From Firmicutes bacterium AM31-12AC (GTDB lineage Bacteria; Bacillota; Clostridia; Lachnospirales; Lachnospiraceae): a stretch of 64,000 nt of DNA. A program made the position numbers and the translations under genes. The notes under the pieces are model-generated. The model was not told the origin of the DNA, did not search any database, and worked only from the letters and a program-made list of their open reading frames with translations. The stretch is from positions 1-64,000 of the forward strand of contig QUJA01000008.1 in assembly GCA_003480425.1 (NCBI GenBank), in the 5' to 3' direction. Of the stretch, positions 20,264 through 29,514 are shown piece by piece. Numbering within the stretch: position 1 is the stretch's first letter; each line of letters begins with the position of its first letter.

Positions 20264-20277
20264 GTTAAACTATTTTC

Positions 20278-20310
20278 TCACTTCATGCCTTTTACGCCGT
20301 GATGATAGGG
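20278..20310 (-). other. Out-of-frame remnant of the HHGVKGMK tag
   Basis: The minus strand encodes PYHHGVKGMK followed by TGA, in a frame different from the amidase-like gene that ends 11 bp upstream. TGA stands where the tag normally has TGG (W). It is either a C-terminal tag of the amidase-like protein put out of frame by an indel, or a decayed tag gene. See the separate finding on this peptide. Confidence 0.55.
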
Positions 20311-20320
20311 GGTTCGTTGT

Positions 20321-20926
20321 TCATCGTCTTATACTAGCCTTATTATAAGTTGGCTTATCAATCTGTTTTATGCTAGACTGTTTAACAGGCTTTTCTGTAA
20401 ACGACTTCTTATTTTTATCAAGAATACTGTCTACTATGGCCTGAGCACATTTGTTAGCATCCCATTTTTCATAGCTAACCTTGCTGGTAACTAAACAACA
20501 TTTGATAATAATGGCTGCAGCATCTGTATTATTTAAAATGTACATTTCATCGGTATAAAGGGACCCTCTATTTTCGATTCCTAGGGTCGTTGCTATACCG
20601 TTACAAACTCTATCGGATATTTGGGATGTTTCTTTGTTTAGATTTAACACCTCTACTCCACTAGTTTTGTAATCGTCCTCTCTGTTAATTTCTATTGCTA
20701 TATTAAGGTCTGCTTGATGCGAATTACATTTCTTTTTTATATTATTAAGATTCTGTCCTTGAGTTCTTCCCATATCATCTGTACAATCATAAACTGTATG
20801 ACCAGCAGCACTAAGTAGTTCAATGACTTTATTCTTAACATTACGGTTTTCATTCACTTCGTCAATGTTGCCTGACATTTCTTCTATATGAAGAGATCGA
20901 CAACCAAGTACGTTATATACTGACAT
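20321..20926 (-). CDS. Amidase_3-like protein lacking its zinc-site residues
   Basis: A 201-residue protein with the layout of phage N-acetylmuramoyl-L-alanine amidases of the CD27L type: EVNENRN near 23-29, NNIKKKCNSHQADLNIAIEIN at 61-81, RGSLYTDEMYIL at 120-131. The catalytic positions are changed: the first zinc His is C9 (GC for GH), the H of the LHLN motif is E79 (IEIN), and the catalytic Glu near the end is K142 (IIIKCC). Only the E at 26 remains. It is therefore probably not a zinc amidase; a structural or binding role is inferred. It sits between the tail chaperone and the gp10-like gene. Confidence 0.6.
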   Translation of the reverse strand: MSVYNVLGCRSLHIEEMSGNIDEVNENRNVKNKVIELLSAAGHTVYDCTDDMGRTQGQNLNNIKKKCNSHQADLNIAIEINREDDYKTSGVEVLNLNKETSQISDRVCNGIATTLGIENRGSLYTDEMYILNNTDAAAIIIKCCLVTSKVSYEKWDANKCAQAIVDSILDKNKKSFTEKPVKQSSIKQIDKPTYNKASIRR

Positions 20927-20944
20927 GTATCGTATCTCCTTTCT

Positions 20945-21484
20945 TTAACCTTTTGATTTAAATCGGTTTCGATTTGCGGCATTTATAGCCTTATGATCTC
21001 GAATAATATCAGCTGTACTTCGTTTCTTACCAGGTGTTTTATAACTTACACAAACATGAATCAGTGTCATCAATCGGTTAAGATGCCACTTCTCAAATTC
21101 TACTGGTATTCCAAGTTCAATCATTTGGTAATAAAGCTCTTCACTTGTTATTTTCTTGTTTTTACCGCTCTTGTTCTTATCCGAAAAAGTAGTGGCTGTC
21201 ATTGGTTTGTTTATATAATCATTTACAGCTTTTATATGTTCGTTTGTTATACAGCGGTACACATTTTGGTCCACATTTGGTTTAAGCGACATACATCTGA
21301 TATAATCAATGGTCTGCTCTCTGGTTTTCGTCTTAGTTGTCAGATACGGTAACTCCCAATTAGCTTCCCATTTTGAAATTGAGATGAGAGAATGCTCTAA
21401 TGTCAATACCGTTTCATCTATGTTTATGAACTCTCCTGTCGCATTGTCAAACAGTTCTGTTTTAGGAATTATTAGCTTAAGCAT
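20945..21484 (-). CDS. Tail assembly chaperone, Gp15-like
   Basis: A 179-residue Gp15-family protein, the second tail chaperone, which with the upstream gene coats the tape measure before tail-tube polymerisation. A conserved pattern lies in the N-terminus (TLEHSLISISKWEANW, then LPYLT). The first ATG (21484) sits 7 bases after GAGGTG; a GTG two codons upstream is also open. No slippery heptamer joins it to the upstream chaperone, which ends 20 bases before, so the two appear to be made separately. Confidence 0.75.
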   Translation of the reverse strand: MLKLIIPKTELFDNATGEFINIDETVLTLEHSLISISKWEANWELPYLTTKTKTREQTIDYIRCMSLKPNVDQNVYRCITNEHIKAVNDYINKPMTATTFSDKNKSGKNKKITSEELYYQMIELGIPVEFEKWHLNRLMTLIHVCVSYKTPGKKRSTADIIRDHKAINAANRNRFKSKG

Positions 21485-21504
21485 CGTCACACCTCATTGT
21501 TGTT

Positions 21505-21900
21505 TCATGCGGTAGCAATAGATGTTGTGGCTGTCTTATCTAAATCTTTTGGCATAATTCCATTAATAAAAGCTGACGCAGCATTAGCATCAGTAGCTAA
21601 TTCCATAAAGAGCTCTGAATATGCTTCTGTCTGAGCAAACGCATTTCTAATCTCTTCAGTCTTAACAAACCGTTTTCCATCTGCACTCTTCTCCCCGTAG
21701 GCATTTAGAACTAAATCTTTGAAAATTTTAACAAGTTTCGGTCCATCCTGTGTATTAACGATTTTTTCAATTAATTCAGTGAGTCCGCCAACAGTGCTAA
21801 GCTCCATCTCTGTAAGTTCAGCCTTGGAGAAATTAAAATAAAAATCCTCTGTTCTCTCATTATCGTTATAGTCTGTATATGTAATAGTTTTCTTTAACAT
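21505..21900 (-). CDS. Tail assembly chaperone (first)
   Basis: A 131-residue protein of the small tail-chaperone type, with TYTDYNDNERTEDFYFNFSKAELTEME at its start and helical remainder. It follows the major tail protein and precedes the Gp15-like gene, the standard position. It is expected to bind the tape measure. A terminator-like hairpin separates it from the tail-tube gene, which would lower its expression relative to the tube protein. Confidence 0.75.
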   Translation of the reverse strand: MLKKTITYTDYNDNERTEDFYFNFSKAELTEMELSTVGGLTELIEKIVNTQDGPKLVKIFKDLVLNAYGEKSADGKRFVKTEEIRNAFAQTEAYSELFMELATDANAASAFINGIMPKDLDKTATTSIATA

Positions 21901-21926
21901 AATATTGATACTCCTTTCGTATAAAC

Positions 21927-21957
21927 AAAGACTCCACCTTTGACAGTGGAGCCTCTT
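21927..21957 (-). terminator. Attenuator after the major tail protein gene
   Basis: Minus strand GCTCCAC TGTCAAAG GTGGAGT hairpin followed by CTTTGTTTAT. It lies between the abundant tail-tube gene and the low-copy chaperone genes, consistent with stepped expression. Confidence 0.65.
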
Positions 21958-21996
21958 TAATTATCTATTTTGATATTAATAGTTATAGACTACATT

Positions 21997-22653
21997 CTAG
22001 GCCTCTTTCATAAGCGTAATTACTTCTTCTGGAAGTGGTAATTTTGGCTCAACAGATTCCGTTCCGTACAGCATATCCTCAAGCTTCTTAAGTTTAGTTT
22101 TGTCAGCCTTTGTAGAATCGATAACTACCGTAGCGGTTGGTTTAGCGTCAGCTACTTCTACAGGTGATGTTGACACTGACCAAGACATTGTTCCAGCCTC
22201 AGGACTATCATTTACGGTTGAGTGACCGTTCTCAGACGGAGCTGCCAGACATCCATATACGAGATGAAGTTTATATCCATGGTCGTTTCCATCTACATCG
22301 TTTCCGAGGAGTGTTCTGAAAGCAAGACCAAATACTTTACGCTTCTGCTGTCCAATTGTTACTCCTGGAGCAACTTCTTTAGATCCGTCACATTCTTCAA
22401 ATTCGTCTGGGTACATAAAAGCTTCAATAGTGGCAGCGAAATCCTCGTTAGAAACAAGGTTAAGATATTTACCATTGTTTGCGTACAGCGGTGATGGTTC
22501 CGCTCCGGATGGACTCTCGTTAACAGCTGTAATGCCGTTCCAAGCTACTCCCGGTCCGTACTGTCCCGTGGATTCTATAGGGAAAAGTACAACTTTATCT
22601 ACACCAGTCTCATAGAGTTTTTCTCCAGTCTGGTCCCATTTAAGTTTTGTCAT
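21997..22653 (-). CDS. Major tail protein (phi13-like tail tube)
   Basis: A 218-residue tail-tube protein of the phi13 major-tail-protein family. The characteristic pieces are the VVLFPIESTGQYGPGVAWNGITAV start, the NEDFAATIEAFMYPDEFEECDGS stretch, the FGLAFRTLLGNDVDGNDHGYKLHLVYG core and the MSWSVSTSPVEV segment. It polymerises into the tail tube around the tape measure. It is flanked by the tail terminator and chaperone genes as expected. Confidence 0.88.
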   Translation of the reverse strand: MTKLKWDQTGEKLYETGVDKVVLFPIESTGQYGPGVAWNGITAVNESPSGAEPSPLYANNGKYLNLVSNEDFAATIEAFMYPDEFEECDGSKEVAPGVTIGQQKRKVFGLAFRTLLGNDVDGNDHGYKLHLVYGCLAAPSENGHSTVNDSPEAGTMSWSVSTSPVEVADAKPTATVVIDSTKADKTKLKKLEDMLYGTESVEPKLPLPEEVITLMKEA

Positions 22654-22670
22654 GTGTTGTCCTCCTATTG

Positions 22671-22976
22671 TTAAAAATATAAAGTGAACGTGTTATGGTA
22701 GAGATTGTCTGCCTTATATGTTCTGTCAGGCGAACAGAGTGGCAAACGCAGTATCTTATCAATCACTGGGTGGTCCGGACGATTGTGTATAACTGTGATG
22801 TTGTATCGATTGTCTAATTTATAAACTTCGTTAGAAGCTCGTTTTACCTTCGGTACTCCTTTGCTATACACTATTGCCGGATATTTCATCAATCTTTTGT
22901 CAGGTCGGTTGTAATATACTTCTGACGATTCAAGTAGTTCTTCTAGTTTACTCTGTAGTTCCAGCCGTGTTCCCAT
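22671..22976 (-). CDS. Tail terminator / minor capsid-type protein
   Basis: A 101-residue protein located between the neck protein and tail tube, the usual tail-terminator slot. It has an N-terminal helix (LELQSKLEELLESSEVYYNRPD) and a beta-rich rest typical of such proteins. The start at 22976 has GGAGG; the frame is open to 22991. It overlaps the upstream gene end by 29 bases. Confidence 0.65.
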   Translation of the reverse strand: MGTRLELQSKLEELLESSEVYYNRPDKRLMKYPAIVYSKGVPKVKRASNEVYKLDNRYNITVIHNRPDHPVIDKILRLPLCSPDRTYKADNLYHNTFTLYF

Positions 22977-23289
22977 GGTATACACCTCCAACAGTAAGTA
23001 TTAATCGTGGATGCTCAATTTTCGCATCGGTAACGATCCATAAAGTACCCATGACTTCGAGGTATAAGATTGATGAATAGTGGTATAAAAGATAAGGGTC
23101 AGCAAGTATACTAATCTGATTTGATAGATTAATATCATCGCCAACCCTTTCTGTAGAAACTTGTCGTTTCCAGTTTGTGGAAAGTACATCACCTTGGTAT
23201 AGATGTTCTACAATAGTGTTATCGTAGTATCCAGGTTCAATCTCTACATCTTTTGCTGCAAATCCTATTTTTCCATACCATTTAGACAT
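22948..23289 (-). CDS. Head-closure / neck protein
   Basis: A 113-residue protein directly after the capsid gene (MSKWYGKIGFAAKDVEIEPGYY). The beta-rich composition and position fit a head-completion (stopper-like) protein. The open frame extends to 23391 inside the capsid gene, but GGAGG precedes the ATG at 23289. No DNA-head adaptor gene lies between capsid and this gene. Confidence 0.65.
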   Translation of the reverse strand: MSKWYGKIGFAAKDVEIEPGYYDNTIVEHLYQGDVLSTNWKRQVSTERVGDDINLSNQISILADPYLLYHYSSILYLEVMGTLWIVTDAKIEHPRLILTVGGVYHGNTAGTTE

Positions 23290-23312
23290 ACTAATTCCTC
23301 CATTTTGATTTA

Positions 23313-25256
23313 TTAGGCAGCAATATCGGTTGTTGCCTGCACGAATTCTATTGCTACAGCTGCATATGGTTTGGACATAGCTCCTGAACATCTTGTCTCG
23401 ATCAGGTATTTCTGTTTGTTGAAGTCAATGTCGAAATCGTCAAACATTGTTACATCTCCGCCCTTATCTGTACCTACGTTATAGTCTTTAAGGTTTACAT
23501 ACAGACCAGCAAGGAAATGAGTATTAGCCCCTTTAATTCTGGACAATCCTTCCATAACTGGAACAGGGATGATCTTATCTACGCGAAGTCTTGTAGCAAG
23601 TTTCTCTACTGTGTCATAGATAACTCTTCCATTTTTATCTTCAAGAAGTAAACAATCTGTAAGCATATCCTCGGACATGAACATATCAGGGTTTCCAGAA
23701 CCCTTGTATTCTTTTCTGGACTTGATACAAGCTTTGATAAATGCCTGGGCTTTCTCTTCAGCAGTTGTAGCTTTTGTAATAGTGATCTCAGATTTAACTG
23801 TATAAACATCATCGTCTGTCCAAATTGGTCTGATGTTCTGTTCATTAATCTTGTCTTCAGCAGATGTACTACGTCCGTCACCGAACAGGAATCCACGTGC
23901 AAGTTCCTCATCCAGCATCGTACGCATCTCGCCTTTAAGCCATGGAATCATATCAAAGTCTGTGATATCCAGTATGTCGTCTCTATCCAATGACTGTTTC
24001 TTGTAAACTGTTACTGGTGTAGTAACACGTTTCAGCATTTTGAATACTTCATCTTTCTTCTGTTTCCCTTTAATGTATCCTTTTGCTCTAGCTTCATCTT
24101 CTGTGATATCAGCAAAGATAGATTTAACACGCGCAAATGGTGTTTTATGTACAGAATTCATAACAACAGTTACCCAATCATTGTTTCTCTGAATGAACCC
24201 TGGTGTCTTATCAATAGTCTGTGCATCTGGGAACAGGACATCGATGTCTGTAATACCATGCTCAAGGAATGCATCTTTAAGACTTCCTCGTCTTCTGGCT
24301 TCATCCATAATTTCATTGAATTCAGAATGACTAAGAATTTCCTGGTCCTTTTTCATTGTTTCTTTATCGAATACATTATGTTTCATACAGTCTGTTTCTC
24401 CTTCTTCTGAGTGCTCTACGTCATCATTGTCTTTGTCTTTATCGTTGTCGTCATCCCCGAGTCTTTCCTCGGCAGCCATTCCAATTAATGCGTATACTAC
24501 TTTTTTCTGTTTATCATTTAATGTTTCAAATATATCGCCTATGGTTTCTTCTGATTCGCTTTCTGAATCGGCATGCTTTACTTCGTCTGGCTCTTTGTTC
24601 TCTTTTTTCTCTTTTTTCTCTTCTTTCTTGTCTTTACCTTTGTCTTCTACCGCCATACCAAGTAATGCGTATACCGCGTTCTGCTGTTCTTCTGTGAGGG
24701 TATCGAAAATATCGTTAATGGTCTTATTGTTACCCTTTTTCTCATTAGCTTTCGCCACTTCTGTTTCTCCTTTCTTTCCATCGTCTGAATGTGTGAGTTC
24801 GTCACCGAATTCGATGTATTCTCCGCAACGTATAATTGCCTCTTCGTCGGTGTTGTCTTCATGTGCTATTACTGAATCAATAACTGCTCCTGGGTTTGCT
24901 CCAGCGAGGACTAAGCTGACCTCACGAATAACTCCATGAATAACATCTCCGCCCAGATGTTTGAGTTTATTAGCCCAAATAGACAGTCGATCAATGTCCT
25001 TATGCTGAACAAGTGCTTTAGCGTTCTGTCCAGCTTCAGTATCGTTGAATGAAATATAGGCGTATACTCCGTTGTCGCGATTCTCTAATACAGCATGTCC
25101 TAGCACGGCGTTCGGATCATCATGTTCGTGATTCCAAACCACTGGCACTGTTTTACCGTCGCATTCTTCAAAGGCATTTTTACGAATAGTTCGTCCATCT
25201 GAACAGAGCATATTAGCTCTTGTTGCCCATCCGGAACAATCGTATGGTTTAGCCAT
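23313..25256 (-). CDS. Prohead protease-major capsid protein fusion (HK97 type)
   Basis: A 647-residue fusion. Residues 1-135 are an HK97-type (U35) prohead protease with H43 in WNHEHDD and S114 in REVSLVLAGANPGA as likely catalytic residues. Residues 150-295 are a charged linker holding two copies of the module TINDIFDTLTEEQ..VYALLGM (178-201 and 237-260), plus repeated HS/HA signatures (ELTHSDDG, EVKHAD, VEHSEEG). Residues from about 297 are an HK97-fold major capsid protein. The linker probably works as a delta/scaffold domain that the protease removes. RBS GGAGG lies before AAATCAAAATG. Confidence 0.88.
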   Translation of the reverse strand: MAKPYDCSGWATRANMLCSDGRTIRKNAFEECDGKTVPVVWNHEHDDPNAVLGHAVLENRDNGVYAYISFNDTEAGQNAKALVQHKDIDRLSIWANKLKHLGGDVIHGVIREVSLVLAGANPGAVIDSVIAHEDNTDEEAIIRCGEYIEFGDELTHSDDGKKGETEVAKANEKKGNNKTINDIFDTLTEEQQNAVYALLGMAVEDKGKDKKEEKKEKKENKEPDEVKHADSESESEETIGDIFETLNDKQKKVVYALIGMAAEERLGDDDNDKDKDNDDVEHSEEGETDCMKHNVFDKETMKKDQEILSHSEFNEIMDEARRRGSLKDAFLEHGITDIDVLFPDAQTIDKTPGFIQRNNDWVTVVMNSVHKTPFARVKSIFADITEDEARAKGYIKGKQKKDEVFKMLKRVTTPVTVYKKQSLDRDDILDITDFDMIPWLKGEMRTMLDEELARGFLFGDGRSTSAEDKINEQNIRPIWTDDDVYTVKSEITITKATTAEEKAQAFIKACIKSRKEYKGSGNPDMFMSEDMLTDCLLLEDKNGRVIYDTVEKLATRLRVDKIIPVPVMEGLSRIKGANTHFLAGLYVNLKDYNVGTDKGGDVTMFDDFDIDFNKQKYLIETRCSGAMSKPYAAVAIEFVQATTDIAA

Positions 25257-25422
25257 TTTGATTTACCTCCGTTTTCTATAGGTATAATAGGTTTATAAGT
25301 TACAATGTATCGTCATCTCAAATACAAATGATGGCTTGTCAAAGTCTCACAATATGGAATTGTCTCTTAATGTTTAAAATTGAAAAGTTCATTAGATTTA
25401 ATGAGATTAGATTTGATGTTGT

Positions 25423-26715
25423 TTACCCAAATCCGGGTAAATTAGATAGTTTCATGTTTCCTAATGATTGTATATATTTTTTACCAATGTCTTCTATATA
25501 ACTATTGTTTGCTGTAATTTTCGTACTTGGTATTCGTATCGCTGATTCAGGTTGATTCAGATTACTGTTAATAAGCTGGTCAGCCTTAGGGTCTGTTGAT
25601 GGTTTCATGCCAATTAGTTGTCGAATCTCGTTGCTTGTAAGAATCTCATTACGAGTAAATTTATCTGCAATTTCCGCAATATCGTTAACTGGTACTAAAC
25701 GGAACGGGTCGCTAAAAAACTTAATAGTTTGTCGTTGCGTTCTAGCAGTCTTTGTTAAGAATTTACGCTTCATTTCATCGACGATTGCCGATAAGATAGG
25801 CTCTATGGTACGATTATTGTAATTAAGCATCGTTTTTTCATCAGCAGTACCGTTCATTACTTCTTGCGTAAGTCCAAGTTGACTGTATAAAAGATTTGTA
25901 AGATACTCAATCTGTTTCATGAGGTTATTCTCAACCGGTCGGTTCAACTGGACAATTTTTTCTGTACCGTCGATATATGCAATACCATACGGACCCTTTA
26001 ATTGTTCTTCAATATCGTCCATTCGTTTTTTAGCTTCATTACGTCTTGCCGCAGAGCGAATTGTATAAGGCAATTGAATTACCATATCGAGTTTACCAGA
26101 ACCGGTAGATTCGTCAACCGCATCTAGCAATACCAATTTATGCATAAGCCGTTTCATTGTAGAGTTCTGCTCGTTGATTACTGCGTATAGTGGATTTTCA
26201 ACTATCGCTACCAATTTCTTCGGAAGGAGTATCTCTTCATGACGTCCTGTTTGTTCGTTATACAACCGTACTTTTACATGTTCCGGACTCCATTCAACTA
26301 CTTTACCTGTTCTCATAGATAAAATATCATATGAGTTTGTTTTAGCTGGATTGAATGTTGTGTCAATTGGTACTATAGCGACTGTACCTTCATCGAGCAT
26401 ACTCATAACAGCGTCTTGCATGAATGCTCGTCCGGTCTGATCTATGTTTGCCTCCAAACTGAAGCAGTTATTCATAGCTGAATCAATCTCTTTTATAAAC
26501 TGCCCATCTTTATCAACTTTACAATGTTTGATATTTACAGATGATGCGTCTATTGCAATTCTATTAAATATAGATGTTACTATCGATCGTTCATTACCTC
26601 TTGATAACTGAGTCCGGTCTGGTCTATATGATGAGGCAAACCCTCTATTTAAATAAGTAGGTTCTCTATTCCTAAATACGTCCCAGCTATGCCGGAGAGT
26701 GTCAAATAATCTCAT
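25423..26715 (-). CDS. Portal protein (HK97 type)
   Basis: A 430-residue portal that forms the dodecameric DNA gate at one capsid vertex and docks the terminase. Family marks include the N-terminal RLFDTLRHSWDVFRNRE, SIFNRIAIDAS, and the QLGLTQEVMNGTADEKTML and ILTSNEIRQLIGMKPS segments near the C-terminus. The start is preceded by GGAGGTAAAA. It is followed by 166 bp without a gene and then by the protease-capsid fusion. Confidence 0.88.
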   Translation of the reverse strand: MRLFDTLRHSWDVFRNREPTYLNRGFASSYRPDRTQLSRGNERSIVTSIFNRIAIDASSVNIKHCKVDKDGQFIKEIDSAMNNCFSLEANIDQTGRAFMQDAVMSMLDEGTVAIVPIDTTFNPAKTNSYDILSMRTGKVVEWSPEHVKVRLYNEQTGRHEEILLPKKLVAIVENPLYAVINEQNSTMKRLMHKLVLLDAVDESTGSGKLDMVIQLPYTIRSAARRNEAKKRMDDIEEQLKGPYGIAYIDGTEKIVQLNRPVENNLMKQIEYLTNLLYSQLGLTQEVMNGTADEKTMLNYNNRTIEPILSAIVDEMKRKFLTKTARTQRQTIKFFSDPFRLVPVNDIAEIADKFTRNEILTSNEIRQLIGMKPSTDPKADQLINSNLNQPESAIRIPSTKITANNSYIEDIGKKYIQSLGNMKLSNLPGFG

Positions 26716-26730
26716 TTTGATTTTTACCTC

Positions 26731-27120
26731 CTACCGTCTATCAAAGCCCGATTTCTCGAATCGTGTTTTCATAGCTTCTGCGTATTTCCGTCCAAGTGTC
26801 TGCTGTTGGCTAGTAAGTTTAATTGGAATATCTTTGAAGGTATTAGCCATGTTCTTATACCACTTGTTCGCTTTGTTGACACTATTAGCGTATCGGGCAT
26901 CTGCTGTTTTAAACTTTCTTTTCTTGTTATTAATTGTAGATTCAGATCTAAAAAAAGCCGGACGGCCTGCAACTTTTGTGTATTTGTTATAGACTTTCTC
27001 GGCTTTGGTGTATTTCTTAGAAATTTTATTATCTAATTTATTAAGTTTTTTATCTGCTTTCGCCATGTGTTTTATGTCTCTGTTGCTTTCGTTAGCTCTT
27101 GTTATAATATAGTCTTTCAT
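26731..27120 (-). CDS. Small basic head-associated protein
   Basis: A 129-residue very basic, helical protein (about a third K/R) between the large terminase and portal. Its start overlaps the terminase stop by 14 bases. Repeats such as ADKKLNKLDNKISKKY and KANKWYKNM are seen in homologous positions of Lachnospiraceae phages. It may bind DNA or act in capsid assembly; function not known. Confidence 0.65.
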   Translation of the reverse strand: MKDYIITRANESNRDIKHMAKADKKLNKLDNKISKKYTKAEKVYNKYTKVAGRPAFFRSESTINNKKRKFKTADARYANSVNKANKWYKNMANTFKDIPIKLTSQQQTLGRKYAEAMKTRFEKSGFDRR

Positions 27121-27130
27121 GCTAGTCTCC

Positions 27131-28864
27131 TTATTCAAAAGCATCTTTATTTTGTTTCCAAGCTATAAATGCATCCATTAATGCGGCAACACAGTCTATC
27201 TTGTGTTCTCGTTTACGCTTGAATAGTTTACGATTTCCATTACTGTCTTCAAGGGTTATACAGTTACCCATTGCGAATGTCATGATACTTTCGTCAAATA
27301 TAAGCATTCTCTCTTCTGACAGTTTTTTAAGTTCACCCAATGGAATTGACTCAGTTTTTGCACCCTGTGGTACTTTCTCGATTCCGTATGGGCCATTCTC
27401 TTGCTCGTATCTTGTTACAAATTCTTTAGCTCCATAAGGGTCATACCCAAAACATCGAACATCATAATCGCAGTCGATAATATGTTGATCCAAATCCTCA
27501 TAAACTTGCATCATATCAAGGACAGTACCTTCTAAAACAACTAAACTACCTTCTTCCATGAATTCCTCGTATTTAGTTCGCATAGCCGCTGGTAATTTCT
27601 TTAGAGTTAAAGAAGAGATATAGTTACGAGATTTGATTCCGAATGTACCATCGCGTAACGGGAATAGGAATGTAAAACTGCAGAAGTCATCACCTTGTGA
27701 TAAGTCAGCTCCTAACGAACATGGTATTTGCCAGAAGTCTCGTCGTCGATGTGGTAGGGTTTCTTCATATGTAAAGTAATATGTATAACCTTCCAATGGG
27801 ATTCCGAATCGTTTGGCTAGAATATCGTTTCTAACAGCTGGGTTCTGCTCGGCTCTTTCTACATCCTGTTGATATGTTTCGTAAGTTACTGTGAGACCTA
27901 AGTTTGGATTCGCTTTAACCCACATATCCGGTTTAGCAACTTCGTCGATGGAATCTAGCTTGTACCACCAGATAGATACATGTGGGTTTCGATACTCGTT
28001 TTTAAGTATCTTGGCTAATTCCATTTTGACAGTATCACCACTACCGTTTCGGACTGTTCCTTCTGAACTGATAGCTACGATAAGATAGTCGTCATTCTTG
28101 GAAGCTCCCTGTTCAAGAGCACCGATTACATCTTCTCGCACATCACCGGATAACCATTCGTCAACGGTATTAACACGGCTGTTTAGACCCTGAAGTTTAT
28201 CGATACTCATTGGTCTAATTTCAAGCAACGAGCCGGTCAGGAAGTTTTCAATACCTTTCTTGGTACTCGCAAGTTTCTGACGGTTTGCTCTCGATCCGGT
28301 AGTATTCTGCAGTGAACCCTCAGTCAAGAACTTAAATAGAGGTCCTCTTGCTCTTGTGATTGCAGTTCGAATTGGCGATAACACCTCTTCAGACTGTTTC
28401 ATCGTAGGTGCTGTGGTGATTTGATGTGTGGTTGATGTATCTACATTTAAGAAGTAACTCTGAATACAAGCAGCATACATCGACTTCGCAGCACCTCTGG
28501 CTACGATTAGATACTGCTTATTAATGAGTCGTTTCTTAATTGTCTTCTGTACGTATCGTCCAAGTTCAGGGTCATATACACTTCGTTCTTTGTAGTAGTA
28601 CCAACCAAAAATCTCTTCTGCCCAAAGTTTAAATGAATCAAGTAGATGTAAGTCTTCACCATCAGTGAGTGTCATTTCGTTCTCACAGTAATGAATAAAG
28701 CCCTCGACAGCTCTGTTGTCATACCAGAACGCGGGACTTTCTATCAGATCATCTATTCTATGCATTTCCATCTCTACTTCTTCGCAGATTGGAATTTCGC
28801 CTCTCATTACGGCGTCTCGAAACTTTCCATAATATATAGGAGTCGCTGTATTACTTAACGCCAT
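27131..28864 (-). CDS. terL: Terminase large subunit
   Basis: A 577-residue packaging motor. The ATPase domain shows an atypical Walker A (VARGAAKS near residue 120) and Walker B (VNTVDEW near 234). The nuclease domain shows acidic residues in GADLSQGDDF, CFGYDPYGA and EHKIDCVAALMDA. It translocates and cuts concatemeric DNA into the prohead through the portal. HK97/lambda-like cos phages carry this type, in line with the HNH gene and GC-rich cos-like site upstream. Confidence 0.92.
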   Translation of the reverse strand: MALSNTATPIYYGKFRDAVMRGEIPICEEVEMEMHRIDDLIESPAFWYDNRAVEGFIHYCENEMTLTDGEDLHLLDSFKLWAEEIFGWYYYKERSVYDPELGRYVQKTIKKRLINKQYLIVARGAAKSMYAACIQSYFLNVDTSTTHQITTAPTMKQSEEVLSPIRTAITRARGPLFKFLTEGSLQNTTGSRANRQKLASTKKGIENFLTGSLLEIRPMSIDKLQGLNSRVNTVDEWLSGDVREDVIGALEQGASKNDDYLIVAISSEGTVRNGSGDTVKMELAKILKNEYRNPHVSIWWYKLDSIDEVAKPDMWVKANPNLGLTVTYETYQQDVERAEQNPAVRNDILAKRFGIPLEGYTYYFTYEETLPHRRRDFWQIPCSLGADLSQGDDFCSFTFLFPLRDGTFGIKSRNYISSLTLKKLPAAMRTKYEEFMEEGSLVVLEGTVLDMMQVYEDLDQHIIDCDYDVRCFGYDPYGAKEFVTRYEQENGPYGIEKVPQGAKTESIPLGELKKLSEERMLIFDESIMTFAMGNCITLEDSNGNRKLFKRKREHKIDCVAALMDAFIAWKQNKDAFE

Positions 28865-28903
28865 AATTTATTCACCTACTTTTCATCTGAACTGTTTTCT
28901 TAA

Positions 28904-29425
28904 TTATTCGATGTCATCAAGATTTGATTTGGAATAATCATCGAATTTTTCTATCGAGTATTTTGTGCATAGCAGCTGAGCTTTTTATAATTTGAATTAC
29001 TACAAATATCTTGGATTAATGCTCTATTATAATACTTGGACATAGTTTTTTTTTCGAATATTTTTTCATATCCATCGATATATGATTTATCGTTCGCGTA
29101 GTCATGGTTAGTAGCTCTTTTACCTATTTTTTTGTCGTATTCTTTATTGTACTGCTCAGCCTTTCCGTTATTCATTTCATTAGCGGCTTCGTTGTATGCC
29201 TTACGATATCGTTTTGAATACCCTTTATTAATATCCTTACTAGCTTTGTTGAGATATTTTCTATATTCTTTAGATACTTTATTTTTACCAAGGTCAGTTA
29301 AAGTTCCGTCTGAATTCTGATATTTCCTGACCCCCACTTCATACCTTTAATACCATGATGATAGAGTTCTTCTGAGTTACTAGTTCTTGAAACTACAAAT
29401 TTAGCGTTATTTTTTTTTTAATACA
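28904..29425 (-). pseudogene. Tagged head-region protein (HHGIKGMKWG), frameshifted at least twice
   Basis: The minus strand first encodes SEELYHHGIKGMKWG, then loses frame at a run of five G (29331-29335); one more G gives GVRKYQNSDGTLT and a lysine-rich helical protein. A second break at five A (28982-28986) is cured by one A and yields KAQLLCTKYSIEKFDD and a stop at 28904. A T10/A10 run at 29410-29419 obscures the start. It belongs to the same tag family as 30153-30362 and 30368-30937. Function unknown. Confidence 0.6.
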
Positions 29426-29443
29426 TTATTGTCCTACTTTCTA

Positions 29444-29473
29444 TTGGTATTTTTTTATTTTTTGTGTTATAAT
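29444..29473 (+). promoter_or_regulatory. Own promoter of the EcsC-type cargo gene
   Basis: Plus strand TTGGTA (29444-29449), an 18-bp spacer and TATAAT (29468-29473), with TG in the extended -10 position. It lies 42 bp before the EcsC start, in the opposite direction to the whole late operon. Confidence 0.6.
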
Positions 29474-29514
29474 ATTTTTAATAATTTTTGAAAATTAAGT
29501 TAGAGGTATATATT

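Noticed and set aside
24356..24939. Plus-strand frames rich in Ser/Leu over the capsid linker
   Set aside because: Shadow of the acidic, lysine-rich linker on the other strand.
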